Shown one piece after another: positions 38,829-46,242 of a stretch of 60,248 nt of DNA (the first letter of the stretch is position 1; each line of letters opens with the position of its first letter). Position numbers and translations under genes: made by a program. Below the pieces are notes generated by a model. That model was not told the origin of the DNA and did no database searches. It saw nothing but the letters and a program-made list of their open reading frames with translations. The stretch covers positions 1 through 60,248 of the forward strand of contig NZ_JASFDV010000036.1 of NCBI RefSeq assembly GCF_030766825.1, given 5' to 3'. This DNA is from Nocardiopsis sp. CC223A. GTDB taxonomy: Bacteria; Actinomycetota; Actinomycetes; Streptosporangiales; Streptosporangiaceae.

Positions 38829-38893
38829 CGAATGTTCGTTCTTTTTTAGCTTCCCTCCGGGGCGGGTGTCTGTCAAGACCGAACGTTCGTTCT
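38829..38893. promoter_or_regulatory. Two direct-repeat TetR operators
   Basis: CGAATGTTCGTTCT (38829-38842) and CGAACGTTCGTTCT (38880-38893) differ at one base and lie 51 bases apart in the intergenic region. The second contains the inverted repeat GAAC-N4-GTTC. One is next to the monooxygenase start and one next to the TetR start, fitting regulation of both genes by the TetR protein. Confidence 0.7.
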
Positions 38894-38904
38894 ATGATGA
38901 GGGC

Positions 38905-39501
38905 ATGCCACGAGTCACCGAGGCCTATCTGGCCGAGCGCCGCGAGCACATCCTCTCCTCGGCCGCCACGTGTTTCGCCCGTGAGGGGTTCCACCGCACG
39001 TCCATGCGGGACGTGATCGCCGAGGCGGGTCTGTCCCCGGGGGCCGTCTACCACTACTTCCGGGGCAAGCACGACATCATCGTCGCGATCTCCCTGGACG
39101 CGGTCACGGCCGTCGGCGGGGCGGTGCGCTCGTCCGTCGGGAGGGGGCGGTCCCTCCCAGAACTCGTGGCCGGGCTGCCGGCCGCCATCGAGGCGTTGGA
39201 CCGGGCCGACGACCGGGCCCGCCTGGCGGTCCAGGCCTGGGGCGAGGCCCTGCGCGACCCGGCTCTGGGCGCGGCCCTGCGCGAGGGGGTCGAGGACGTG
39301 CTCAACGCCCTGCGCGAGCGCGTCGACCTCGCCCGGTCGGCGGGGGAGGTCTCCGAGGACGTCGACCCGCACGCGGTGGCCCGCGTGGCGCTCGGCATCG
39401 TGCAGGGGTTCATCCTCCAGCGGGCCTGGGACCCCGAGGTCACCGCGGCCGACTACGGCCGCGGCGCGAGCGCCCTCGTGGGCGGTCTCCTCGCCCCCTG
39501 A
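38905..39501 (+). CDS. TetR/AcrR-family transcriptional repressor
   Basis: The 198-residue regulator has the N-terminal helix-turn-helix HILSSAATCFAREGFHRTSMRDVIAEAGLSPGAVYHYFRGKHDII (residues 13-57) and an all-helical ligand domain. It is divergent from the monooxygenase/MBL operon, with matching operators in between. ATG 38905 has GATGAGGGC directly upstream. Likely inducer: the aromatic substrate of the neighbouring monooxygenase. Confidence 0.9.
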   Translation: MPRVTEAYLAERREHILSSAATCFAREGFHRTSMRDVIAEAGLSPGAVYHYFRGKHDIIVAISLDAVTAVGGAVRSSVGRGRSLPELVAGLPAAIEALDRADDRARLAVQAWGEALRDPALGAALREGVEDVLNALRERVDLARSAGEVSEDVDPHAVARVALGIVQGFILQRAWDPEVTAADYGRGASALVGGLLAP

Positions 39502-39575
39502 GCCCCCTGCCCCGGCGGCCCCTCATCGTGCGCCGTGGCCGCGCTGCGTGAGAGCGCCGTGCGGCTGCCGGGCGC

Positions 39576-40214
39576 TCAGGCCGCCGAGTCGCGCAGCAGG
39601 CAGTAGGTCGACGGGTAACGCGAGTCGTTGAGCACCCGCACGACCCGGAAGTCGAACCGCTCGTAGTAGCCCAGGTTGGCCGGGTTCATCGTCTCCAGGT
39701 ACACCGGGGCGCCGTCGGCGTCGGCCCGCTCCAGGCCCGCGTTCAGCAGCATGGACCCGACCCCCGAACGCCCCACCGCCGGGTCGGCGCCCAGCACGTG
39801 CAGGTGCCAGTGCGGCTCCCGGGGCGCGTGCGCGGCCAGCTCGGCGAAGTAGCGGAGCACTCTCGGGAACCGTGCCGGGCCCACCAGCTCCAGCCAGTGC
39901 GGCAGGGAGCGCAGGGCGGCGGCCGGGCCCCGGCCCTCCCCGCTCGGCGGCTCCCAGAGCGCGGCACCCCGGATCACCGGTCCGCGGTCGGCGTCCTCCC
40001 GGGCCTCGACGAGGGTGGAGTACCCCGGGGGGATGTACGTGAAGCCGGCCAGCAGGGCGCCGGCCCGGGTGCCCTGCGCGATACGCCGCATGTCGTCGGG
40101 GAACAGCCACAGGAACAGCGGGTCGGTATGGAAGGCACGGCCCAGGACGCGCGCCACCCCCGGCAGGTCGTCCATGGTGGCGGTGCGCACGGTGCGCGTG
40201 AGCGTACTGGTCAT
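39576..40214 (-). CDS. GNAT-family N-acetyltransferase
   Basis: This 212-residue protein has an N-terminal TVRTATMDDLPGVARVLGRAF, the acetyl-CoA loop DPAVGRSGVGSMLL (about residues 145-158) and a C-terminal NLGYYERFDFRVV. It resembles the acetyltransferase encoded next to it, so the pair arose by gene duplication. GAGGGAGAGGGA lies before the chosen ATG. An in-frame ATG at 40238 is an alternative. Substrate unknown; similar proteins acetylate antibiotics or small amines. Confidence 0.82.
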   Translation of the reverse strand: MTSTLTRTVRTATMDDLPGVARVLGRAFHTDPLFLWLFPDDMRRIAQGTRAGALLAGFTYIPPGYSTLVEAREDADRGPVIRGAALWEPPSGEGRGPAAALRSLPHWLELVGPARFPRVLRYFAELAAHAPREPHWHLHVLGADPAVGRSGVGSMLLNAGLERADADGAPVYLETMNPANLGYYERFDFRVVRVLNDSRYPSTYCLLRDSAA

Positions 40215-40295
40215 GGTGGTGTCCCTCTCCCTCGGCATCCCATGGTAGGTCACGGGAAGATCACGGATGGGCAGCGCGTCCGGCCCCGAGCGCAC

Positions 40296-40928
40296 TCAGG
40301 AGGGGTCGCGCCGCAGGAACCAGCTCGTCCCCGCGTCCGGGACGGACGCCTCGCCGACCGTCCGGAAGCCGAAGCGCTCGTAGAAGCCCAGGCTCTTCCC
40401 GTTGAGGGTCTGGGTGAAGACCGGCTGGCCCTCGGAGTCCGCACGGTCCAGGCCCGCGGTGAGCAACCCGCCGCCGAGGCCGGTTCCGGCCATTGCCGGG
40501 TCCACGCCCAGCGCCGCCAGGTACAGGTGCGGCTCCTGCGGGGCGGCCATCTTCCACTCCGCGAACACCCGCACGAACCCCGCCGCCCGGGCCCGCCCCA
40601 GCAGCTGCCCCCAGTGCGGCCACATGCGCAGCGACACCAGGCGGCCCTCGGGGTTGGTCGTGTAGGGGGCCCACAGTGCGGCGCCGCGGATCACGGGGTC
40701 CGCGCCCTCCTCGGCCACCTCCACGACCCGGGTGTCACCGAAGGGCACGTAGCCGAACCCGGCGGTCAGCGCCAACATGCGCCGGGTCCGGGCCATCCTC
40801 AGTTCGAGGTCGGGGAACAGCCACTCGAACAGGGGGTCGTCGTACAGGGCGCGGCTCAGCACGCGCGCCACTCCGGGCACGTCGTCCGGCGTCGCGGCTC
40901 GGGAACCGGTGGTCACGCTCGCAGTCAT
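40296..40928 (-). CDS. GNAT-family N-acetyltransferase (paralogue)
   Basis: The 210-residue protein has the same plan as its downstream neighbour: SRAATPDDVPGVARVLSRALYDDPLFEWLFPD at the start, VDPAMAGTGLGGGLL for acetyl-CoA, and SLGFYERFGFRTV near the end. The two differ in the central region (WAPYTTNPEGRLVSLRMWPHWGQLL), so substrates may differ. GGAGAG lies 7 bases before ATG 40928; ATG 40943 is an alternative. Confidence 0.82.
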   Translation of the reverse strand: MTASVTTGSRAATPDDVPGVARVLSRALYDDPLFEWLFPDLELRMARTRRMLALTAGFGYVPFGDTRVVEVAEEGADPVIRGAALWAPYTTNPEGRLVSLRMWPHWGQLLGRARAAGFVRVFAEWKMAAPQEPHLYLAALGVDPAMAGTGLGGGLLTAGLDRADSEGQPVFTQTLNGKSLGFYERFGFRTVGEASVPDAGTSWFLRRDPS

Positions 40929-40972
40929 ACGTGGGCTCTCCAAGAGGGGGTCGTCTACCCGGCCATGTTAGA

Positions 40973-41662
40973 TCACGAATGCGTCACGGGAGCCGTCGGG
41001 GGCGTGACCGTTTCCGGCACCTTCTGGTCGAAGACATGAGCCCGTACCCACGCGTGCATCGCGATCGCCGCGGCCGCCCCCGCGTTGATCGACCGGGTGG
41101 ACCCGAACTGGGCGATCGACAGCACCGCGCGGCACACCGAGCGCACCTCCTCCGACAGCCCCGGGCCCTCCTGGCCGAACACCAGCACCGCGTCCCGCGG
41201 CAGCGGATAGGTCTCCAGCGGCACCGCGCCGGGCAGGTTGTCGATGCCGATGAGCGGCAGCTCCCGCCGTTGCGCCCACGCCACCAGCGCCCCGGTGTCC
41301 GGGTGGTGGTGCACGTGCTGGTAGCGGTCGGTGACCATCGCCCCCCGCCGGTTCCACCGGCGCCGTCCCACGATGTGCACGGCGGCGCAGCCGAACGCGT
41401 TGGCGGTGCGCACCACCGAACCGATGTTGAAGTCGTGGGACCAGTTCTCCACCGCGACGTGGAAGGGGTGCCGGACGGTGTCGAGGTCGGCGACGATCGC
41501 CTCCCGCCGCCAGTAGCGGTAGCGGTCCACGACGTTGCGCCGGTCGCCGCCCGCCAGCAGTTCGGGGTCGTAGTGGTCGCCCTCGGGCCAGGGCCCCGTC
41601 CAGGGGCCGACGCCGACCTCGCGCGTCTCGTCCTCGTCAGGGGTGCCGGGGTTCTCGTTCAT
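40973..41662 (-). CDS. TrmH/SpoU-family RNA 2'-O-methyltransferase
   Basis: The 229-residue protein has the three SPOUT motifs: HDFNIGSVVRTANAFGCAAVHIVG (motif 1), VLVFGQEGPGLSEEV (motif 2) and FGSTRSINAGAAAAIAMHAWV (motif 3). These form the knotted SAM site. It would methylate a ribose in tRNA or rRNA. The C-terminal tail is short. It is leftward, followed downstream by the GNAT genes. Confidence 0.88.
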   Translation of the reverse strand: MNENPGTPDEDETREVGVGPWTGPWPEGDHYDPELLAGGDRRNVVDRYRYWRREAIVADLDTVRHPFHVAVENWSHDFNIGSVVRTANAFGCAAVHIVGRRRWNRRGAMVTDRYQHVHHHPDTGALVAWAQRRELPLIGIDNLPGAVPLETYPLPRDAVLVFGQEGPGLSEEVRSVCRAVLSIAQFGSTRSINAGAAAAIAMHAWVRAHVFDQKVPETVTPPTAPVTHS

Positions 41663-41684
41663 CGCACCCCAGCTTAGGTACCCC

Positions 41685-42074
41685 CTACAGGTGGATGTCC
41701 CCCTGGACGTCCCGCGCCTGCACGACCTTGGCCCGGTCGCTCACGTCGCCGTGGATCCGGTTGGTCGTGTTGCCCTCGCCGTCCTGCCCGACGTACGTGC
41801 CCAGCCGGTTCATGAGGTCGGCGATCTCCGGGTCCGCGGCCGCGGCCCGCTCCAGGAATTCGGCCAGTGTCCCCATCGCCGCCGGGTCCTGCGGCGAGAG
41901 GCGCGCCTCGTCCATGGCCTCCTGGGCGGCGTCGTCGCCGCGGAACCGCTTGAAGACGGCCCGCTGCAACCGCTTCAGCCCCTCGCTGACGGCCTCGCTC
42001 GCGTGCTCGGAGATCGTGCCGGCCACACCGGTGACGACGGCGGTGGCCAGGGCGATGGTGATGGGGTCGGCCAC
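41685..42074 (-). CDS. Small protein with C-terminal GDV beta-repeat tag
   Basis: This 129-residue protein starts DPITIALATAVVTGVAGTISEHASEAVSEGLKRLQRAVFKRF (possible amphipathic or membrane-seeking helix), continues with an acidic helical middle, and ends TNRIHGDVSDRAKVVQARDVQGDIHL. That last pattern, xIxGDVS..VVQARDVxGDIHx, also occurs next to effector-associated and NTPase domains in actinobacterial signalling or conflict proteins, as far as I recall. Here it is on a stand-alone small protein. AAGGAG precedes the GTG start. It is followed by TrmH and preceded by a DUF3054 gene. Confidence 0.65.
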   Translation of the reverse strand: MADPITIALATAVVTGVAGTISEHASEAVSEGLKRLQRAVFKRFRGDDAAQEAMDEARLSPQDPAAMGTLAEFLERAAAADPEIADLMNRLGTYVGQDGEGNTTNRIHGDVSDRAKVVQARDVQGDIHL

Positions 42075-42121
42075 GGGGGGCTCCTTCTCGCCGGGGGCGG
42101 GACACCCCCCAGTCTGGCCGA

Positions 42122-42496
42122 TCAGGCGGCGTGCTGTCGCCCTCTCGTGACCAGGAGTGCGACCGCCCGCCAGCCGAGCATCACCGCGGCCAGGAACAGC
42201 GAGGTGACGATCACGAAGGAGAGCGGCGTCCCCTCGCCGATGATCCGCCGCACCAGCATGCCCCCGACCACGGTGATCACCCACACGGACACCCCCGTCG
42301 GCCACAGCGCCGCCGGTGCGCGCCAGGCCCGGGACACCGCCCACCCCAGCAGTGCGGCGGCCAGGAACGGCCACGCGGTCGACAGCACCGCCCCGACCGC
42401 GGTACCGGTCCCGTGGTCGGTCCTGCCGATCACGACGAACACCAGGACGCACACCAGGTCGGCCACCAGGGCCAGGGGAGCCGCATACGAACGCAT
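42122..42496 (-). CDS. DUF3054-family membrane protein
   Basis: The 124-residue protein has four hydrophobic helices and family-like motifs FVVIGRTDHGTG (near residue 20) and AWPFLAAALLGWAVSRAWRAPAALWPTGVSVWVITVVGGMLVRR. Function unknown. It is 47 bases upstream of the GDV-tag gene in the same direction and divergent from the first Ser/Thr kinase gene. Confidence 0.8.
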   Translation of the reverse strand: MRSYAAPLALVADLVCVLVFVVIGRTDHGTGTAVGAVLSTAWPFLAAALLGWAVSRAWRAPAALWPTGVSVWVITVVGGMLVRRIIGEGTPLSFVIVTSLFLAAVMLGWRAVALLVTRGRQHAA

Positions 42497-42629
42497 GGGC
42501 CCAGGTTACGACCGCCTCCGCGCGATCCCCCGGCGGCCCCGAGAACCTTTTTCCGGCACTCGGTATCGTAAGGGGCGGTCACGGAAGGTGACCCCCACCC
42601 CCTGGCACCGAGCGAGGACCGACGTTCCC

Positions 42630-44324
42630 GTGAACCATCCCCCGACGCCCCACCGGCCGGGCCCTGTCGGCGTGTCCCCCGTGCAGTCCGGGGACCCCCG
42701 CGCGGTCGGCCCCTTCCGGATCGTCGGCCGCCTCGGCGCCGGCGGCATGGGCACCGTGTACGCCGCCCTGGACGACCGCGACCGGCGCGCCGCCCTCAAA
42801 CTCGTCCACGCGATGTACGCGGCCGACCCGGACTTCCGGGACCGCTTCGCCCGCGAGGTCCGGCTGGTGCGCCGTGTCCGGGGCGAGGGCGTGCCGCGCT
42901 TCCTGGCCGCCGACACCCGTGCCGACGTCCCCTGGCTGGCCACCGAGTACGTGCCCGGCCCCACCCTGGACGCCCGGGTGCGCGGCGGCGGCCCGCTGCC
43001 CGCCGGGTTCCTCGCCGACTTCGCCCGCGTCACCGCCCGGGCCCTGGCCGGGATCCACGCCGTGGGCGTGGTGCACCGCGACCTCAAGCCCGGCAACGTC
43101 ATCCTGTCCCCGGACGGGCCCCGGGTCCTGGACTTCGGTATCGCCCGTGCCGCGGAGGAGACCGCGCTGACCCGTACCGGGGCCCTGGTGGGCACCCCGG
43201 GGTGGATCGCCCCCGAGCAGTACCGGGGGGAGATCGCCACCGAACGCTCCGACGTGTTCGCCTGGGCGTGCATGGCGGTGTTCGCCGCCACCGGCCGGGG
43301 CCCGTTCGGTTCGGGCACCGGGGAGGGCGTGATCTCGGCGGTGCTGTCCGCCCCGCCCGTCCTCGACGGCGTCCCCGACCCGCTGCGCCCGGTTCTGGCC
43401 GCCGCCCTGGACAAGGACCCGGCCCGGCGGCCCTCCGCCGCCGAGGCGGCCGCGGCCCTGCCCGATCTCACCGTCGGTCCCTGGGCGGCGGTGCTCCCGC
43501 CCGTGGACACCGTCCCGGACTCCTGGGTGCGGGCCGCCCCGCCCCGTCGGCCCTGGGCGCGCCGCCACGGCCGCGTCCTGGCGGTGGCCGCCGCCGCGAC
43601 GGCGGTCGCCGTCACCACGGCCACCGCCTCCGCCCTCCTGCCCCCGGACGACCCGGCCGGCGGGGGAGCCGCGGGCGGCCCCGCCGCGCAGGACCCCTCG
43701 GCCGATCCCGCGCAGGGGTCCGCGGCCGGGGGCGGACCCGCCGGGGAAACGACCCCCGACGACGTCCCGGAGGAGTACCGCGACCTCTACGAGAACGGCA
43801 CCGTGGTCGTCACGGCGGACGCCGACACCGAACCGGCCGTCGTCCACTCCCTGGTCGGGACCGACGGCACCACCCTCGACCAGCTCCGGATCACCTTCAC
43901 CGGATCGAGCCAGCACAGCGCCACCGCCCGGGTCGAGGTCCGGGCGGAGTACCTGCCGGACTTCGGGTCGCTGCAACTGCACGGCCGGGACTTCGCCTGG
44001 GTCGACGAGCTCGCGCCGGGCGACGGGTACCTCGCCTTCGAAAGGCCCACCAGCGCCGGGGTACTGGCGGAGCCGGACCCGCAGAACCCCGTGGCGGAGT
44101 TCCAGGTGACCTTCTTCGGCGGCCCTGGGGAACTGGTCTACTACCTGCCCGAGACCGCGCTCGACGAGGACCGCCGGGCCCCGGTGGACCAGCCCGGGGG
44201 CTTCTGTGTCGGTGACCCCGACTTCGACACGCACCTGCACGACCCCTATCCGGGCTCCCCGCACCTGGGTCGTGCCGACCTCGCCGCCGGCCTGCCCGAG
44301 GGATGCGCCACCACCCCTTCCTGA
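42630..44324 (+). CDS. Receptor Ser/Thr protein kinase (Hanks type), paralogue 1
   Basis: The 564-residue protein has an intact kinase domain: GRLGAGGMGTVYAA (Gly loop, about residue 33), ALKLV (ATP Lys), VVHRDLKPGNVILS (catalytic loop), DFGIARA (metal Asp), APEQY. A Pro/Ala linker follows, then one TM helix (about 312-334), a Gly/Ala/Pro spacer and an extracellular domain of about 200 residues (residues 370-564) unlike PASTA, with one late Cys pair (GGFCVGDP...EGCATTPS). GTG 42630 is taken as the start; GTG 42588 is in frame. A close paralogue follows after 27 bases. Confidence 0.88.
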   Translation: MNHPPTPHRPGPVGVSPVQSGDPRAVGPFRIVGRLGAGGMGTVYAALDDRDRRAALKLVHAMYAADPDFRDRFAREVRLVRRVRGEGVPRFLAADTRADVPWLATEYVPGPTLDARVRGGGPLPAGFLADFARVTARALAGIHAVGVVHRDLKPGNVILSPDGPRVLDFGIARAAEETALTRTGALVGTPGWIAPEQYRGEIATERSDVFAWACMAVFAATGRGPFGSGTGEGVISAVLSAPPVLDGVPDPLRPVLAAALDKDPARRPSAAEAAAALPDLTVGPWAAVLPPVDTVPDSWVRAAPPRRPWARRHGRVLAVAAAATAVAVTTATASALLPPDDPAGGGAAGGPAAQDPSADPAQGSAAGGGPAGETTPDDVPEEYRDLYENGTVVVTADADTEPAVVHSLVGTDGTTLDQLRITFTGSSQHSATARVEVRAEYLPDFGSLQLHGRDFAWVDELAPGDGYLAFERPTSAGVLAEPDPQNPVAEFQVTFFGGPGELVYYLPETALDEDRRAPVDQPGGFCVGDPDFDTHLHDPYPGSPHLGRADLAAGLPEGCATTPS

Positions 44325-44351
44325 CCACCCCCGCACAGAGGAGACCGCCCG

Positions 44352-46199
44352 TTGAACCCCGACCCCCGTCCCTTCGGCGACGACAGCCTGCCCCCGGGGG
44401 CGACCCCTCCCGCCGCCACTGATCCGGACCGGATCGGCCCCTACCGGGTGGTCGGCCGCATCGGAGCGGGCGGCATGGGCGCCGTCTACGCGGGGATCGA
44501 CCAGGCCGGGGCCTGCGCCGCGGTCAAGGTCGTCCACCCGCAGTACGCCGCCGACCCGGACTTCCGGGCCCGGTTCGCCCGCGAGGTCTCCCTGGTCGCG
44601 AGTGTGAGTGCCACCTGCACCGCGGCCTACTTCGGGGCGGACACCGACGCCGAGGCGCCCTGGATGGCCACCGAGTACGTGCCCGGTGACACCCTGCGCG
44701 TCCACGTTCGGAAGAACGGCCCCCTCACCGGGGGGATGGCGGTCTCCCTGGCCGCGGGTCTGGCCGAGGCCCTGGTGGCGATCCACGCGGCGGGGGTGGT
44801 GCACCGCGACCTCAAGCCCGGCAACGTCATCCTGTCGCCGAGCGGGCCCAAGGTGCTGGACTTCGGTATCGCCCGGGCGACCGACGGCACCGCTCTGACC
44901 CGCACCGGCGGCCTGTTCGGCACCCCGGGTTGGATGGCGCCGGAGCAGTACAACGGCGTTCCGGCCGGCGAACGCTCCGACGTGTTCGCCTGGGCCTGCC
45001 TGGTGGCGTTCGCGGCCACCGGGCGCGACCCCTTCGCGGGCGGCCCGGTGGAGGTGGTGATCCATCGGACCCGCACCGAGGAGCCCGACCTGACCGGGGT
45101 GCCCCCGGAGCTGCTGCCCACGGTGCGCCGCGCCCTGTCCAAGGACCCGGCCGACCGGCCCACCGCCGCGCAGGCCCTGGCCGAGGTGACCGGGGCGTGG
45201 AGCGCCACCCGGGTCGACGCCCCGCCGGTCTCCGGCTCCGACCCCACCCGCGTGGTGCCCGCCATGCTCGCCGTCGAATGGCGCGGCGTGACCGCCGGCG
45301 TCCCGCAGCGGATCCGCAGGCCGCGGCGCGCGCTCCTGCTCTCCGCCGGGGCCGCCGGTCTGGCGGCGGCGCTCGTCGCGGCGTTCCTCATCGTCCGCCA
45401 CAGCGGTGGGGAGGACGGCGAAGGCGGGGACCCGGTGGCCGGTGGGGACCCGGGGGCCGCGTCGTCGGAACCGACCGAATCCGCCGAGCCCGCGATCACC
45501 CGGGACCCCGGGGACGTCGCCGCCGTGACCACCGAGGCCCTCGCCCTGGCGGAGGAGGCGCCGGAGTTCTACGTGAGCCACCTCGCGAGGTCCGCCGAGA
45601 CCATCGAGAGCTCGGCGAACGTGACCCTGCGGTACACCGAGGACCCGCAGCCCGTCCTGGAGCTGGTCGAGTACGCGGGGCCGGCCACCTTCTTCACCCT
45701 GCACATCGGCGAGGGGCCCGACGACGTGTTGGCCCGCACCGACTCCCACCTCGCCGGAGTGGTCGAGGGCGACTTCTACCGCCCGGGCCCCCAGGACCCG
45801 GAGGGCGACCCGAGCGGGCGGTGGGAGGAGGCGCTGGCCGCGGTGGAGGAGGTGCTGTCCGAGGAGGCCGACATCGCCTACCAGGGGGTGACGGACACCC
45901 CCTTCGAGGACTACCCCGAGGAGCTGCTGGCCGCGTACGACGTGACCGGCCGCAGCGGCCACCACTACACCGGCACCGCGCCCGCCGAGGTCATGGGCCA
46001 GGACACCGAGGTGACCTTCGACCTCTGGGTGGACGAGGACGGGCGCCTCCAGCACTTCCAGTCCTACGCGTCCTTCGGGGAGTTCGAGGAGGACGCCGAG
46101 TACGAGCGGATCGCCTTCGTCTTCGGACAGCCCGTGGAGATCGCGGTCCCCGACGAGTCGGAGATCGCGGCCGGCGCCGATGAGGCCTACCCGGGGTAG
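44352..46199 (+). CDS. Receptor Ser/Thr protein kinase, paralogue 2 with LppX/LprG-like sensor
   Basis: The 615-residue protein shares about the same kinase domain as its neighbour (GRIGAGGMGAVYAG, AVKVV, HRDLKPGNVILS, DFGIARA, APEQYNG) and has a TM helix near 325-347. Its extracellular domain is different: VTTEALALAEEAPEFYVSHLARS..., a long acidic beta-rich region (VTFDLWVDEDGRLQHFQSYASFGEF) reminiscent of the LppX/LprG lipoprotein fold. The start codon is TTG with GAGGAG upstream. The tandem pair suggests duplication followed by sensor exchange. Confidence 0.87.
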   Translation: MNPDPRPFGDDSLPPGATPPAATDPDRIGPYRVVGRIGAGGMGAVYAGIDQAGACAAVKVVHPQYAADPDFRARFAREVSLVASVSATCTAAYFGADTDAEAPWMATEYVPGDTLRVHVRKNGPLTGGMAVSLAAGLAEALVAIHAAGVVHRDLKPGNVILSPSGPKVLDFGIARATDGTALTRTGGLFGTPGWMAPEQYNGVPAGERSDVFAWACLVAFAATGRDPFAGGPVEVVIHRTRTEEPDLTGVPPELLPTVRRALSKDPADRPTAAQALAEVTGAWSATRVDAPPVSGSDPTRVVPAMLAVEWRGVTAGVPQRIRRPRRALLLSAGAAGLAAALVAAFLIVRHSGGEDGEGGDPVAGGDPGAASSEPTESAEPAITRDPGDVAAVTTEALALAEEAPEFYVSHLARSAETIESSANVTLRYTEDPQPVLELVEYAGPATFFTLHIGEGPDDVLARTDSHLAGVVEGDFYRPGPQDPEGDPSGRWEEALAAVEEVLSEEADIAYQGVTDTPFEDYPEELLAAYDVTGRSGHHYTGTAPAEVMGQDTEVTFDLWVDEDGRLQHFQSYASFGEFEEDAEYERIAFVFGQPVEIAVPDESEIAAGADEAYPG

Positions 46200-46204
46200 T
46201 GGTC

Positions 46205-46238
46205 CCGGTGCCGGGCGCCCGCGGGCGCCCGGCACCGG
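46205..46238. terminator. 16-bp perfect hairpin between convergent genes
   Basis: CCGGTGCCGGGCGCCC and its exact reverse complement around a 2-base centre, between the kinase stop (46199) and the S9 peptidase stop (46243). Bidirectional. Confidence 0.85.
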
Positions 46239-46242
46239 ACCG

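Noticed and set aside
40255..40280. DALPI peptide in the N-terminal extension of a GNAT reading frame, resembling adapter-derived sequence
   Set aside because: The DNA is GACGCGCTGCCCATCC, which does not match the adapter GACGCTCTTCCGATCT. It is a coincidence, and the extension is upstream of the likely start.
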